Assembly: GCA_947453825.1 (NCBI GenBank)
Contig: CANGHN010000010.1
Location: 1 to 64,000, forward strand
Direction: 5' to 3'
DNA: 64,000 nt
Source: Betaproteobacteria bacterium
Lineage (GTDB): Bacteria > Pseudomonadota > Gammaproteobacteria > Burkholderiales > Burkholderiaceae
The translations under genes were made by a program, and so were the position numbers. The notes beneath the pieces were generated by a model. That model was given only the letters and a program-made list of their open reading frames with translations. It was not told where the DNA came from and did not search any database. Of this stretch, positions 20,951 through 29,010 are shown piece after piece. The stretch's first letter is position 1; each line of letters starts with the position of its first letter.

Positions 20951-21438
20951 TAATTGAGTTTTCGAGGATTTCCGAATCGCCCTTCTTTCGGATAAATAGA
21001 AGTTGTTGATACCGGGCCCATGCCTATAATTTGAATCTCTGTTGCCCCTTTAATAGCACCATCAAAATGAACTACTCCAGCAGGATGAAACATCATGCTG
21101 CCAGCAGGCAATCCAACTGTCGTTGCAGGATCCCAGCTAGCATCTGTTCCCGCGTACCAGGTACCCTTAATGACGGTCACAAAACGGTCTTCCGAATGGA
21201 AATGAGGTGTACTCATAATTCCTTCAGGAAAAATATTTCTGACAACATACATCCCAGGCTTGTTAGGATCTCCAAACAAGACTGCTGTCTTGACCCCTGC
21301 TGGAGCATCTCCCCAAACTACCTGATCGGGCTTCACTACAACAAAGTCTTTTGTGCTGGACTGGGCATGCACTTGAAATGCCAATGAACCTAAAGCTGTA
21401 AAAACTAATAAGAATTTCGCTACGCTATTGGCCCTCAT
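20950..21438 (-). CDS. secreted cupin-domain protein
   Basis: 162 residues: a Sec signal peptide (LLVFTALGSLAFQVHAQ) and one cupin barrel. The first cupin motif is visible as STPHFHSEDRFVTVIKGTWYAGT (His-x-His, then Glu replaced by Asp region) and the second as FHPAGVVHFDG. These can bind one metal. Similar secreted cupins have no proven function. It diverges from a second, different secreted cupin across a 155-base gap and is cut off from the downstream operon by a terminator. Confidence 0.85.
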   Translation of the reverse strand: MRANSVAKFLLVFTALGSLAFQVHAQSSTKDFVVVKPDQVVWGDAPAGVKTAVLFGDPNKPGMYVVRNIFPEGIMSTPHFHSEDRFVTVIKGTWYAGTDASWDPATTVGLPAGSMMFHPAGVVHFDGAIKGATEIQIIGMGPVSTTSIYPKEGRFGNPRKLN

Positions 21439-21536
21439 GATTGTCTCCGTAATATTTGAATTATCTTTATCTGTTGCAATCTAACATGTTGACTCTCAAA
21501 GCTCTCTAAGGGATAACCCCAAAAATAGGCACTCTA

Positions 21537-21555
21537 CTTACTATTGCAGAGTAAG
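21537..21555. repeat. inverted repeat in the divergent cupin-cupin gap
   Basis: Arms CTTACT and AGTAAG flank ATTGCAG, 38 bases before the plus-strand cupin gene. It may be an operator shared by the divergent cupin genes, but six-base arms can arise by chance. The remainder of the 21439-21593 gap shows nothing else I can support. Confidence 0.35.
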
Positions 21556-21593
21556 CTTCAATCCATAAAACAAATAATCACTGGAAGATAAGA

Positions 21594-22205
21594 ATGAGAC
21601 TGACCCTATATGGTATTGCAACACTTTTCATTTGTACTTCACTAGCAGCCCAGCCCAAAGTCAACCCGACTGATCCTCAGCCCACTTGTCATATGTGCCC
21701 TGGGACATTTATCCCAATCGATGAACTCAATGCCTATACCAAAAAGGCGATAGCTGAAAAATTGATTGATCAGCAAGTGCGCGATATTGATATTGGTAAA
21801 GCTAGGGTTGGCATTGGCATGGTTTATCGTGGCAAGCTTGATGCACCCTACCCAGACTCCGTAGCTGAGCATGATCAGATTAGTGAGGTTTATCACATCA
21901 TCTCTGGTTCAGGTACCTTGGTATTAGGGCCAGACATTACCAATCGCCAACGCCGACCAGCAACACAAAAGACAGTGGTTGAGTTTAATGGCCCAGGTAA
22001 TAACGGCAGCGAAATTCTCAATGGCATCTCGCGCAATCTTCAGCCAGGCGACGTTGTTGTTATTCCAGCAGGAACAGGCCATTGGTTTACTGAAATTCCA
22101 GATCATATTAACTACTTAATGATTCGCTTTGATCCAGATAAAGTCACACCTCTTAAAAGTGAGGCTCAATCACTTAATTATTTATCTAAACCTGCTACCC
22201 GCTAA
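21594..22205 (+). CDS. secreted cupin-domain protein with CxxC motif
   Basis: 203 residues with a short Sec signal (LYGIATLFICTSLAAQ). The mature N-terminus carries Cys32 and Cys35 (TCHMCPGTFIP), a possible disulfide or metal site. A cupin barrel follows, with VYHIISGSGTLVLG and VVVIPAGTGHWFTEI as its two conserved motifs. It is not a close copy of the minus-strand cupin. It heads a plus-strand run of three exported proteins with a beta-propeller and a binding protein, spaced 10 and 5 bases. Function is unknown; secreted cupins of this kind may be lyases, isomerases or dioxygenases. Confidence 0.83.
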   Translation: MRLTLYGIATLFICTSLAAQPKVNPTDPQPTCHMCPGTFIPIDELNAYTKKAIAEKLIDQQVRDIDIGKARVGIGMVYRGKLDAPYPDSVAEHDQISEVYHIISGSGTLVLGPDITNRQRRPATQKTVVEFNGPGNNGSEILNGISRNLQPGDVVVIPAGTGHWFTEIPDHINYLMIRFDPDKVTPLKSEAQSLNYLSKPATR

Positions 22206-22215
22206 GGAGTACAAC

Positions 22216-23307
22216 ATGACTAAACTTATTCGCAATAGCTTTCTCATCTTATTACTGTCCCTTAGCAATCTCTGTTTTGCACAAGCTCCAGTTACAGGAA
22301 AAGCACCTCAATACAAAGTAGATCCCTATTGGCCTAAGGCTCTGCCAAATAATTGGATCTTAGGCCAGGTTGCTGGTGTCACTACAGATAAAAATGATCA
22401 CATCTGGATCATTCATCGTCCTTTGACTGTGACCGATGATGAAAAAGGTGCAACGCTTACTCCCAAGAGATCGAAGTGCTGTATTCCTGCCCCACCCGTT
22501 CTTGAATTTGATAAGAGCGGAAACTTAATACAAGCTTGGGGCGGACCTGGAAGCGGCTATAACTGGCCTAAGAATGAACATGGGATCTATATCGACCCCA
22601 ACGGCAATGTTTGGGTTGGTGGTAACGATAAAACCGATCACATGATTCTGAAATTTACACCCCAAGGGAAATTTCTATTACAAATTGGCTCACCTGGCGA
22701 AAGCCTAGGTAGCAATGACAAAACTCAGCTAGGTCGACCTGCTCATATGAATGTAGATCCTGTTGCCAATGAGATTTATATTGCTGATGGCTATCTCAAT
22801 CAACGCGTGATCGTTTTTGACTCCAATACTGGAGCTTATAAGCGTCACTGGGGCGCTTATGGCAATGTTCCTACGGATGAAAAGATTCCCAACTTCAATC
22901 CTAGCTCTCCTCAATTTGCTAATCCGGTCCATTGTGTGCGTCTCATGAAAGATAACACGCTGTTTGTTTGTGATCGCGCCAATAATCGTATTCAGGTTTT
23001 CGAAAAGAGTGGCAAATTTATTCGTGAAATGGCGTTTGAAACCGAGACTAAAGGTTCGGGCTCTGTTTGGGATTTAATTCCCTCTGATGCAAGTCAGAAA
23101 TACATCCTGATTGCCGATGGCACTAACAATGAAGTATCTGTCATCGTCCGCGAGACAGGTCAAAAGGTAGGCTCATTTGGTAGAAGCGGTAGAAATGCTG
23201 GCGAATTTCATTGGGTGCATAACATTGCCGTTGACTCTGAAGGTAGCGTCTATACAACTGAAGTAGATACCGGAAAACGTGCTCAACGATTTACCAAGGT
23301 GAAATAA
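22216..23307 (+). CDS. secreted NHL-repeat beta-propeller protein
   Basis: 363 residues from ATG 22216, chosen because AAGGAG lies just upstream and a Sec signal follows (NSFLILLLSLSNLCFAQA); the open frame upstream has no such features. The mature protein holds repeated NHL-type blades (GIYIDPNGNVWVGGN, HMNVDPVANEIYIADGY, LFVCDRANNRIQVFEKSG, NIAVDSEGSVYTTE), as in peptidyl-alpha-hydroxyglycine alpha-amidating lyase relatives. An unusual Cys-Cys pair occurs in SKCCIPAPP. It could be an enzyme of the lyase type or a binding scaffold. It sits between the secreted cupin and a binding protein. Confidence 0.85.
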   Translation: MTKLIRNSFLILLLSLSNLCFAQAPVTGKAPQYKVDPYWPKALPNNWILGQVAGVTTDKNDHIWIIHRPLTVTDDEKGATLTPKRSKCCIPAPPVLEFDKSGNLIQAWGGPGSGYNWPKNEHGIYIDPNGNVWVGGNDKTDHMILKFTPQGKFLLQIGSPGESLGSNDKTQLGRPAHMNVDPVANEIYIADGYLNQRVIVFDSNTGAYKRHWGAYGNVPTDEKIPNFNPSSPQFANPVHCVRLMKDNTLFVCDRANNRIQVFEKSGKFIREMAFETETKGSGSVWDLIPSDASQKYILIADGTNNEVSVIVRETGQKVGSFGRSGRNAGEFHWVHNIAVDSEGSVYTTEVDTGKRAQRFTKVK

Positions 23308-23312
23308 ACCTT

Positions 23313-24065
23313 ATGCGACGTCTTTGTTTATGCATCATCACCCTACTTTTTAGTACCACTGCTATGGCACAACTTGAGGTAATGATTTCCGGTGGCTTTC
23401 AGGGGCCCTACAACCAGATGCTGCCCGAATTTGAAAAGATGACTGGCATTAAAGTCACTACGAAATCGGGTGCATCCCAGGGTTCCGGGCCTCGTACCAT
23501 CAAGGCTCAACTGGCTGCTGGCACTACTGCTGATGTAGTAATCCTATCTCGTGAAGGCCTTACTGAATTAATGTCCATGGGCAAGATCCTTTCTAAATCT
23601 GATGTGGATTTGGCCCAAGCTCCTTTAGGCCTAGCGGTGCCAGCAGGAAACCTAAAGCCAAATATCGCTACGGTTGAATCATTTAAGAGCGCACTGATTC
23701 AGGCTAAAAAAATTGTGGTGCCCGGGAGTACTAGTGGTATTTACTTGACTGCTGAACTATTTCCGCGCTTAGGAATTAGCAATCAAATCAGCGTGCAAGT
23801 CACCGAGCGAGGATCTCAAGCAACGGGAGCATTAGCAGCAAAGGAAGCAAACATTGCCATTCAGCCTAGTAGTGAGTTGGTCAACATTGCAGGGATTGAT
23901 TACGTTGGTGCCCTACCAGAACAAATTCAGTTGATTCAAACTTTTGCAGCCGCAATTGTGATCAACTCACCCCATCAAGAAGCCGCCAATAAGCTAATTG
24001 AATTTTTGAGCTCACCCAATGCAAAGGGTGCAATTCAGAATAGCGGGATGAACCCAGTACGTTGA
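23313..24065 (+). CDS. ModA-like periplasmic substrate-binding protein
   Basis: 250 residues with a Sec signal (CLCIITLLFSTTAMAQ) followed by a type 2 periplasmic binding fold. Resemblance to molybdate-type binding proteins is visible in VMISGGFQGPYNQMLPEFEK, ADVVILSREGL, GSTSGIYLTAELFPRLGI and the C-terminal AANKLIEFLSSPNAKG. No ABC permease or ATPase gene is nearby, so it may work as a sensor or with a distant transporter, and its ligand may not be an oxyanion. It is the last gene of the plus-strand exported trio, 5 bases after the propeller gene. Confidence 0.85.
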   Translation: MRRLCLCIITLLFSTTAMAQLEVMISGGFQGPYNQMLPEFEKMTGIKVTTKSGASQGSGPRTIKAQLAAGTTADVVILSREGLTELMSMGKILSKSDVDLAQAPLGLAVPAGNLKPNIATVESFKSALIQAKKIVVPGSTSGIYLTAELFPRLGISNQISVQVTERGSQATGALAAKEANIAIQPSSELVNIAGIDYVGALPEQIQLIQTFAAAIVINSPHQEAANKLIEFLSSPNAKGAIQNSGMNPVR

Positions 24066-24087
24066 TGGATCCGCATTAGAAGAAATA

Positions 24088-24840
24088 TCAAGACAATTTT
24101 GGAAAATCTGATGCCTGATAAATTGGCTCTTTAAGTGGCATCTGTAGAACTAACAATTCAGCATAACTATCTAATGTTTTAATTTCAAAAACTTCTTCTG
24201 TGGCTGAGATATAAATATTCTGCTTAACGCCGATAGGAACATCACCAGCATCAATCGAACCACCAATTACCACTAAAAAGATACCTTCAGCTTTATCTGC
24301 GGGTTTGAATGAGTAAGAAGTTTGGCTAGGCATCTTCAATAATCCAATACCAAGACCAGTGCTGGGCTCAATATGATCCCAGACAAATTCAGGCACCTTT
24401 AGCTCCAAAATAGATGCGGGCGTGGATGGTAAAAATTGTCTACTAGTAAAGTGATGCTTTGGACCCCGAATCAATTTATCCATTGTTTCGGGTAAAAATT
24501 TTGCCCCCGGATCATGCATAGCCCGAAGCGTTAAGTAATCCAGCCCTGATGGGCCAGCCACTATAGGTCCATATCCTGTATAGGCTCCAGCATAATGAAC
24601 AATATAAGGCTCTATGGTATGGCGCCCAAAAACTCCAGAGCCCTCTATGAAAACCTGGAACTGGTTTTGCACATGAAAATGTAGGGGATTGGTGATATTG
24701 GGTAATTGTTTAATTAAATAAGATTGAGGAGACTGACTGTCATCAGCCTCCCTCTCAAAATAATCTTGCCGATAATATTTGAGGCCATTAGGATTCTCAT
24801 GATACGAAAGAGCCTCCTCTTGGTTTGCAATCTTTACCAT
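24088..24840 (-). CDS. cupin-like protein of unknown function
   Basis: 250 residues without a signal peptide, therefore probably cytosolic. The first half has a cupin pattern (PLHFHVQNQFQVFIEGSGVFG) and the second half a weaker barrel (AEGIFLVVIGGSIDAGDVPIG), suggesting a bicupin. No family name can be given. It ends the minus-strand carboxylase cluster, 18 bases after the Bug gene, and may act on the product or substrate of that pathway. Confidence 0.75.
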   Translation of the reverse strand: MVKIANQEEALSYHENPNGLKYYRQDYFEREADDSQSPQSYLIKQLPNITNPLHFHVQNQFQVFIEGSGVFGRHTIEPYIVHYAGAYTGYGPIVAGPSGLDYLTLRAMHDPGAKFLPETMDKLIRGPKHHFTSRQFLPSTPASILELKVPEFVWDHIEPSTGLGIGLLKMPSQTSYSFKPADKAEGIFLVVIGGSIDAGDVPIGVKQNIYISATEEVFEIKTLDSYAELLVLQMPLKEPIYQASDFPKLS

Positions 24841-24858
24841 CAGTATGCTTTCAGGGCC

Positions 24859-25839
24859 TTACTCAATCTTGGCACCAGAGTCTCGCACTCGCTGCCCCCA
24901 CTTCACATACTCTGTCTGAATAAATGCAGAAAATTCAGTTGGATTGTTGCTCTTTAAAGGCTCTGATCCGAGTTCATACAAACGCTTAATAACATCGGGA
25001 TCATCTAAGATGGAATTTAACTCTTTATGTAACTTATCAACGATAGGCTTAGGAGTTCCTGCAGGCGCTAAAAGACCCAGCCAGGCACCGCCATTAAACC
25101 CTTTTAGACCCTGCTCATCAAGGGTGGGCACATCTTGAGCAAACTGAGAACGTGTAAGACCGCCCGTTGCTACAGCCTTCAATTTTCCAGCCTTGATATG
25201 TGGCATCAGAGTCAACATCGTATCAAAGGTCATATCAACCTGTCCTGATATTACATCTGTCTGTGACTGTGAGCTTCCTTTATATGGAATGTGCGTTACA
25301 TTAATGCCCGCTTGACGCGTCAACATACTCATCAATAAGTGGCTAGTGCTTCCATTGCCAATTGAAGCGTAAGTAAGTTGCCCAGGATTCGCATTAGCTT
25401 TTTCAGTTAACTGCTGAACTGTATTGATTCCTGTTTTAGGATTCGTCACAAATACATAAGGAAGCCATGCCACTAAACCAATAGGTGCAAAGTTCTTACG
25501 TGGGTCATAGGTAAGATTAGGATACAGATTAGGGTTAATTGCCAGCGGAGCTGTAGCGCTCAGCACTAGCGTATAGCCATCTGGCGCAGCCTTAGCAACA
25601 AAAGCTGAACCCATGCTGCCACCTTGTCCTGCCTTGTTATCAACAATAAATACCTTGCCAAATTTATTAGTGAATCGCTCTGCCAAAACACGGGCAACAG
25701 TATCAGTTGCGGTACCTGGAGGGAACCCAACAATGATAGTGACTGTTCTATCAGGATAATTTGCTACAGACTGCGCTCCAGCATTACCCGTGAACCAAAG
25801 AATGCAGCTGATTACTGCAAAAGATTTCAATAGCTTCAT
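24859..25839 (-). CDS. Bug-family (TctC-like) solute-binding protein
   Basis: 326 residues: Sec signal (LLKSFAVISCILWFTGNAGAQ) then the Bug fold (YPDRTVTIIVGFPPGTATDTVARVLAE region, NPGQLTYASIGNGSTSHLLM, HIPYKGSSQSQTDVISGQVD). AAGGGGAG precedes the ATG. No TctA/TctB genes lie nearby. Its position directly behind the biotin carrier gene of an acyl-CoA carboxylase and a CoA-transferase suggests that it binds the carboxylic acid that this cluster activates. Confidence 0.92.
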   Translation of the reverse strand: MKLLKSFAVISCILWFTGNAGAQSVANYPDRTVTIIVGFPPGTATDTVARVLAERFTNKFGKVFIVDNKAGQGGSMGSAFVAKAAPDGYTLVLSATAPLAINPNLYPNLTYDPRKNFAPIGLVAWLPYVFVTNPKTGINTVQQLTEKANANPGQLTYASIGNGSTSHLLMSMLTRQAGINVTHIPYKGSSQSQTDVISGQVDMTFDTMLTLMPHIKAGKLKAVATGGLTRSQFAQDVPTLDEQGLKGFNGGAWLGLLAPAGTPKPIVDKLHKELNSILDDPDVIKRLYELGSEPLKSNNPTEFSAFIQTEYVKWGQRVRDSGAKIE

Positions 25840-25861
25840 TTGTCTCCCCTTATTTAGGATT

Positions 25862-26086
25862 TTATTTACTCTCTACTATCGCTACCACTTGCCCTTCAGC
25901 AACTGCATCTTCTTCGGCAACCCTTAACTCAATCAACACTCCTGAATCTTCGGAAATTACAGGTATTTCCATTTTCATAGATTCCAGAATCATGACAATG
26001 TCACCCTCCAAAATCTCTTCGCCGATTTGTTTTTTTATTTTCCAAACCGAACCAGTTACTTCAGAGCATAATTCATTTTTTTTCAT
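25862..26086 (-). CDS. biotin carboxyl carrier protein, stand-alone
   Basis: 74 residues that are almost only a biotinyl domain. The biotin-accepting Lys is in ILESMKMEIPV, and the hairpin loops around it are typical (GEEILEGDIVMILES, VAEEDAVAEGQVVAIVESK). ATG 26086 is preferred over the adjacent GTG because GGAG lies 5 bases before it. Most acyl-CoA carboxylases carry this domain fused to the biotin carboxylase subunit; here it is a separate gene 9 bases after that subunit. Confidence 0.9.
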   Translation of the reverse strand: MKKNELCSEVTGSVWKIKKQIGEEILEGDIVMILESMKMEIPVISEDSGVLIELRVAEEDAVAEGQVVAIVESK

Positions 26087-26095
26087 CACATCTCC

Positions 26096-27451
26096 TTAAT
26101 TGTTATTTTTAGACATAATTTCAGATAGAGAGCTAGTGTGAATATTTCCCTCCTTAAATTCACTAGAATTTAAGATCTGCAATAAAGCAGGGATATTATT
26201 TTTAACACCCTCAATTTCAAAGAACTCTAATGCTTCTTTTAGACTGTCTATTGCCCCAGCCCTTGTTTTTTCATGTGCAATCACCTTAGCAATCATTGGA
26301 TCATAAAAAGGGGTTACATCTCTACCTTGTGCATAACCAGTCTCGACTCGAATACCTTTGTTTGTAGGAGGCCTAAAAATCGATAACTTACCTGGGGATG
26401 GGAAAAAACGTTTCGGGTCCTCTGCATACACCCTCGCTTGTATTGCATGCCCCTGAATAGAGATGTCTTTCGGTAAAATATCATCCAATCTTGCCCCTGC
26501 AGATAGAAGTATTTGCGATTGCACTAGGTCTACGCCAGTAACTTCCTCTGTAACTCCATGTTCCACCTGAAGACGAGTATTCATCTCTAGAAAAGCGAAA
26601 GACTGATCTTCGCCCATCAGCATTTCTACAGTGCCAATGTTGTCATACTGCATTTCGCCCATGACGCGAGTGACATTATCGGCAACCAAATCCAATACCT
26701 CTCTTTTAATTCCTGGAGCGCCAGCCTCTTCGATAACCTTTTGATGTCTTCTTTGAATAGAGCAATCACGTTCACATAAGTGACGCACTGAACCATATTG
26801 ATCACCCAAGATCTGTATTTCAATATGTCTTGGCCGCTCTAGTAGTTTTTCTAAATACACTTCGGGATTAGAAAAGCCTCTTTCTGCCATTGATCTTGCA
26901 CGCTCTACTGCCTCAAATAATTGAACTTCATCATAGGCTGGGAGCATGCCAATACCGCCACCGCCTGCGGCTGGCTTAACTAAAACTGGATACCCAATCT
27001 TGCGAGCTGCTGCTGCAACCTGAGCCTGGTCGGCGGGAAGTACCTCTGATCCTTGTCCAACAGGCAGTCCATATTGCCGTGCTAATTCTCTTGCTTTTGT
27101 CTTATGCCCCATTGCCTCGATCCATTTTGGACTAGGCCCTATAAATACTTTGTCTAGAGCAAGCACACTAGAAGCAAATCCAAAGTTCTCTGATAAAAAA
27201 CCATAACCCGGATGAACCGCATCAGCATTTGAATCTTGCAAAACCTTTAAGATGCGCTCCTGATTGAGATAACTCTCTTTGGCGGGTGGGGGCCCAATGC
27301 AATAGGTTTCTGATGCCCAGGCTAGATACGGCGCCCCAGCATCGGCTTCAGAGTAAACGGCAACCGAAGGAATAGACATCTCATTTAATGCGCGCAACAC
27401 TCTAGCGGCAACTGCGCCTCTATTAGCAACTAGGACTTTATTCAATGCCAT
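26096..27451 (-). CDS. biotin carboxylase subunit of an acyl-CoA carboxylase
   Basis: 451 residues of ATP-dependent biotin carboxylase. It shows the N-terminal fold (KVLVANRGAVAARVLRALNE), the ATP-grasp glycine loop (KPAAGGGGIGM), the CERDCSIQRRHQKVIEEAG motif and the EMNTRLQVEHGVTEEVTGVDLV motif. It lacks a fused biotin domain, which is encoded next door. The start ATG is 3 bases after the stop of the carboxyltransferase gene without its own clear ribosome binding site, so translation is likely coupled. Confidence 0.94.
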   Translation of the reverse strand: MALNKVLVANRGAVAARVLRALNEMSIPSVAVYSEADAGAPYLAWASETYCIGPPPAKESYLNQERILKVLQDSNADAVHPGYGFLSENFGFASSVLALDKVFIGPSPKWIEAMGHKTKARELARQYGLPVGQGSEVLPADQAQVAAAARKIGYPVLVKPAAGGGGIGMLPAYDEVQLFEAVERARSMAERGFSNPEVYLEKLLERPRHIEIQILGDQYGSVRHLCERDCSIQRRHQKVIEEAGAPGIKREVLDLVADNVTRVMGEMQYDNIGTVEMLMGEDQSFAFLEMNTRLQVEHGVTEEVTGVDLVQSQILLSAGARLDDILPKDISIQGHAIQARVYAEDPKRFFPSPGKLSIFRPPTNKGIRVETGYAQGRDVTPFYDPMIAKVIAHEKTRAGAIDSLKEALEFFEIEGVKNNIPALLQILNSSEFKEGNIHTSSLSEIMSKNNN

Positions 27452-27454
27452 GAA

Positions 27455-28990
27455 TTAATAAGTTGTCGGCCAGGTACGCATTAAGTGCTCACCTACACCA
27501 TTACTTAAACGCATACGATGCACTTCGAGCATGCGAATCAGATAATCACGGGTTTCGCTTGGCAATACAACTGATTGGACTGCATACATAGAGGCAATAT
27601 CCCAAACATTGCTACCCTTAGCCATCTCAGCAACAGCCTCTTCATAGCCCTCATCCCCTGGATTTAAACCATGGACAATGCTAGTCGCAAAATTAGGGTC
27701 CATAAAACTGATCTCGGCGGTTGGCCAGGCTGCAAATTCATCAGAATTCCTGCCGCCCCCCATATTTAGATAAGCCTGCCCATAACTCTTACGTAATACC
27801 ACTGTAATTTTAGGAACCGTAGTGAGAGATACTGCGCTCATAAAATTAATAATCTTTCCTGGTGCGCGTTTACGTTCAGCATCTAAGCCAATAATGAACC
27901 CCGGGGTATCAACTAGCATCACAATTGGGATGTTGAAGGAATCGCACATTACGATAAAATTCGTTGCCTTCTCGCAAGCTTCGGTATCCATCGCCCCACC
28001 CTTCACCAAGGGATTATTTGCAATGACTCCAACTGAATGGCCATTTATACGCGTCAATGCAGTAACCAAAACCTTGCCAAAACGGGGCTTTAACTCAAAA
28101 TAGCTATCAGTATCAATAATCGTTTGAATGACTTTACGAACGTCATAAACCTGAGTTCTTTTTTCTGGCAGCAAATCCAAAATATTTGCCATTTGACGGC
28201 CAGAATCTTTGGGTACCGGATGAACCGGTGGAGCTTGCTTATGATGCGCTGGCATATAAGATAAAAATTCTTTGATCGCATCCAAAGCCTCTTCATCTGT
28301 ATCAAACACTCTATCAATCAGTCCAGTGGTTTCACTATGCAGCTTCCAACCACCAATTTCCTCTGGGTCTACTTGCTCCTTAATTGCTAGCGAGACTAAT
28401 TGAGGGCTAGATACCGCCATAATGGCACCCTTGCGCATTACGCTAAAGTCAGAATATCCGGTATACCAAGTAGAAGATCCGTAGCAATAGCCCAATACCG
28501 CACTTGCCCAAGGCGTTTCACGCATTCTGCGATATTGCGTTGGATCATTACCTAGCATAGAGCCCATGCCCTTTGATCCCATCGTGTCCGGCATTCTTGC
28601 GCCCGATGACTCACCGAGAAAAACAATTGGCAAGCCTCTTTGGGTTGCCACTCGCTTCATCTGTCCAATTTTTTTTCCATTCGTGGCACTACTAGAAGCG
28701 CCCTTTACAGTAAAGTCATTTGATACTACGGCAACATCTCTACCGTCTATTTTGGCGTATCCAGTAATCTTGCCATCCGCTGGAGTTTTTTCCCTATCCG
28801 CCTCAATTGCTGATGATGTTCCAAAGAGACCAGACTCCAGAAAACTATCAGGATCTACCAAATAGGAGATTCTCTCTCTTGCATTGAGAATGCCATTCGC
28901 TTTTCTCTCCGCTAGCTTTGCAGCTGACCCCATAGCTAAGGCCTTCGTTTTTTTCTCGTTATATTCTTGTAATATATTTTCAAATGCCAT
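27455..28990 (-). CDS. carboxyltransferase subunit of an acyl-CoA carboxylase
   Basis: 511 residues of the crotonase-like carboxyltransferase family (propionyl-, acetyl- and methylcrotonyl-CoA carboxylase beta). Both halves are visible: KITGYAKIDGRDVAVVSNDFTVKG with SSGARMPD, and HSVGVIANNPLVKGGAMDTE with VDTPGFIIGLDAE. The residue after YGQAY is Leu; from memory, propionyl-CoA enzymes have Asp here and some acetyl-CoA enzymes Ile. That argues against a simple propionyl-CoA carboxylase. Downstream genes give the biotin carboxylase and carrier; the CoA-transferase gene lies 20 bases upstream. Confidence 0.93.
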   Translation of the reverse strand: MAFENILQEYNEKKTKALAMGSAAKLAERKANGILNARERISYLVDPDSFLESGLFGTSSAIEADREKTPADGKITGYAKIDGRDVAVVSNDFTVKGASSSATNGKKIGQMKRVATQRGLPIVFLGESSGARMPDTMGSKGMGSMLGNDPTQYRRMRETPWASAVLGYCYGSSTWYTGYSDFSVMRKGAIMAVSSPQLVSLAIKEQVDPEEIGGWKLHSETTGLIDRVFDTDEEALDAIKEFLSYMPAHHKQAPPVHPVPKDSGRQMANILDLLPEKRTQVYDVRKVIQTIIDTDSYFELKPRFGKVLVTALTRINGHSVGVIANNPLVKGGAMDTEACEKATNFIVMCDSFNIPIVMLVDTPGFIIGLDAERKRAPGKIINFMSAVSLTTVPKITVVLRKSYGQAYLNMGGGRNSDEFAAWPTAEISFMDPNFATSIVHGLNPGDEGYEEAVAEMAKGSNVWDIASMYAVQSVVLPSETRDYLIRMLEVHRMRLSNGVGEHLMRTWPTTY

Positions 28991-29010
28991 CGCGTTGATC
29001 CAGTTCTACG

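Noticed and set aside
21687..21701. CHMCP in the secreted cupin as a haem site
   Set aside because: The fifth residue is Pro, not His, so it is not CXXCH.
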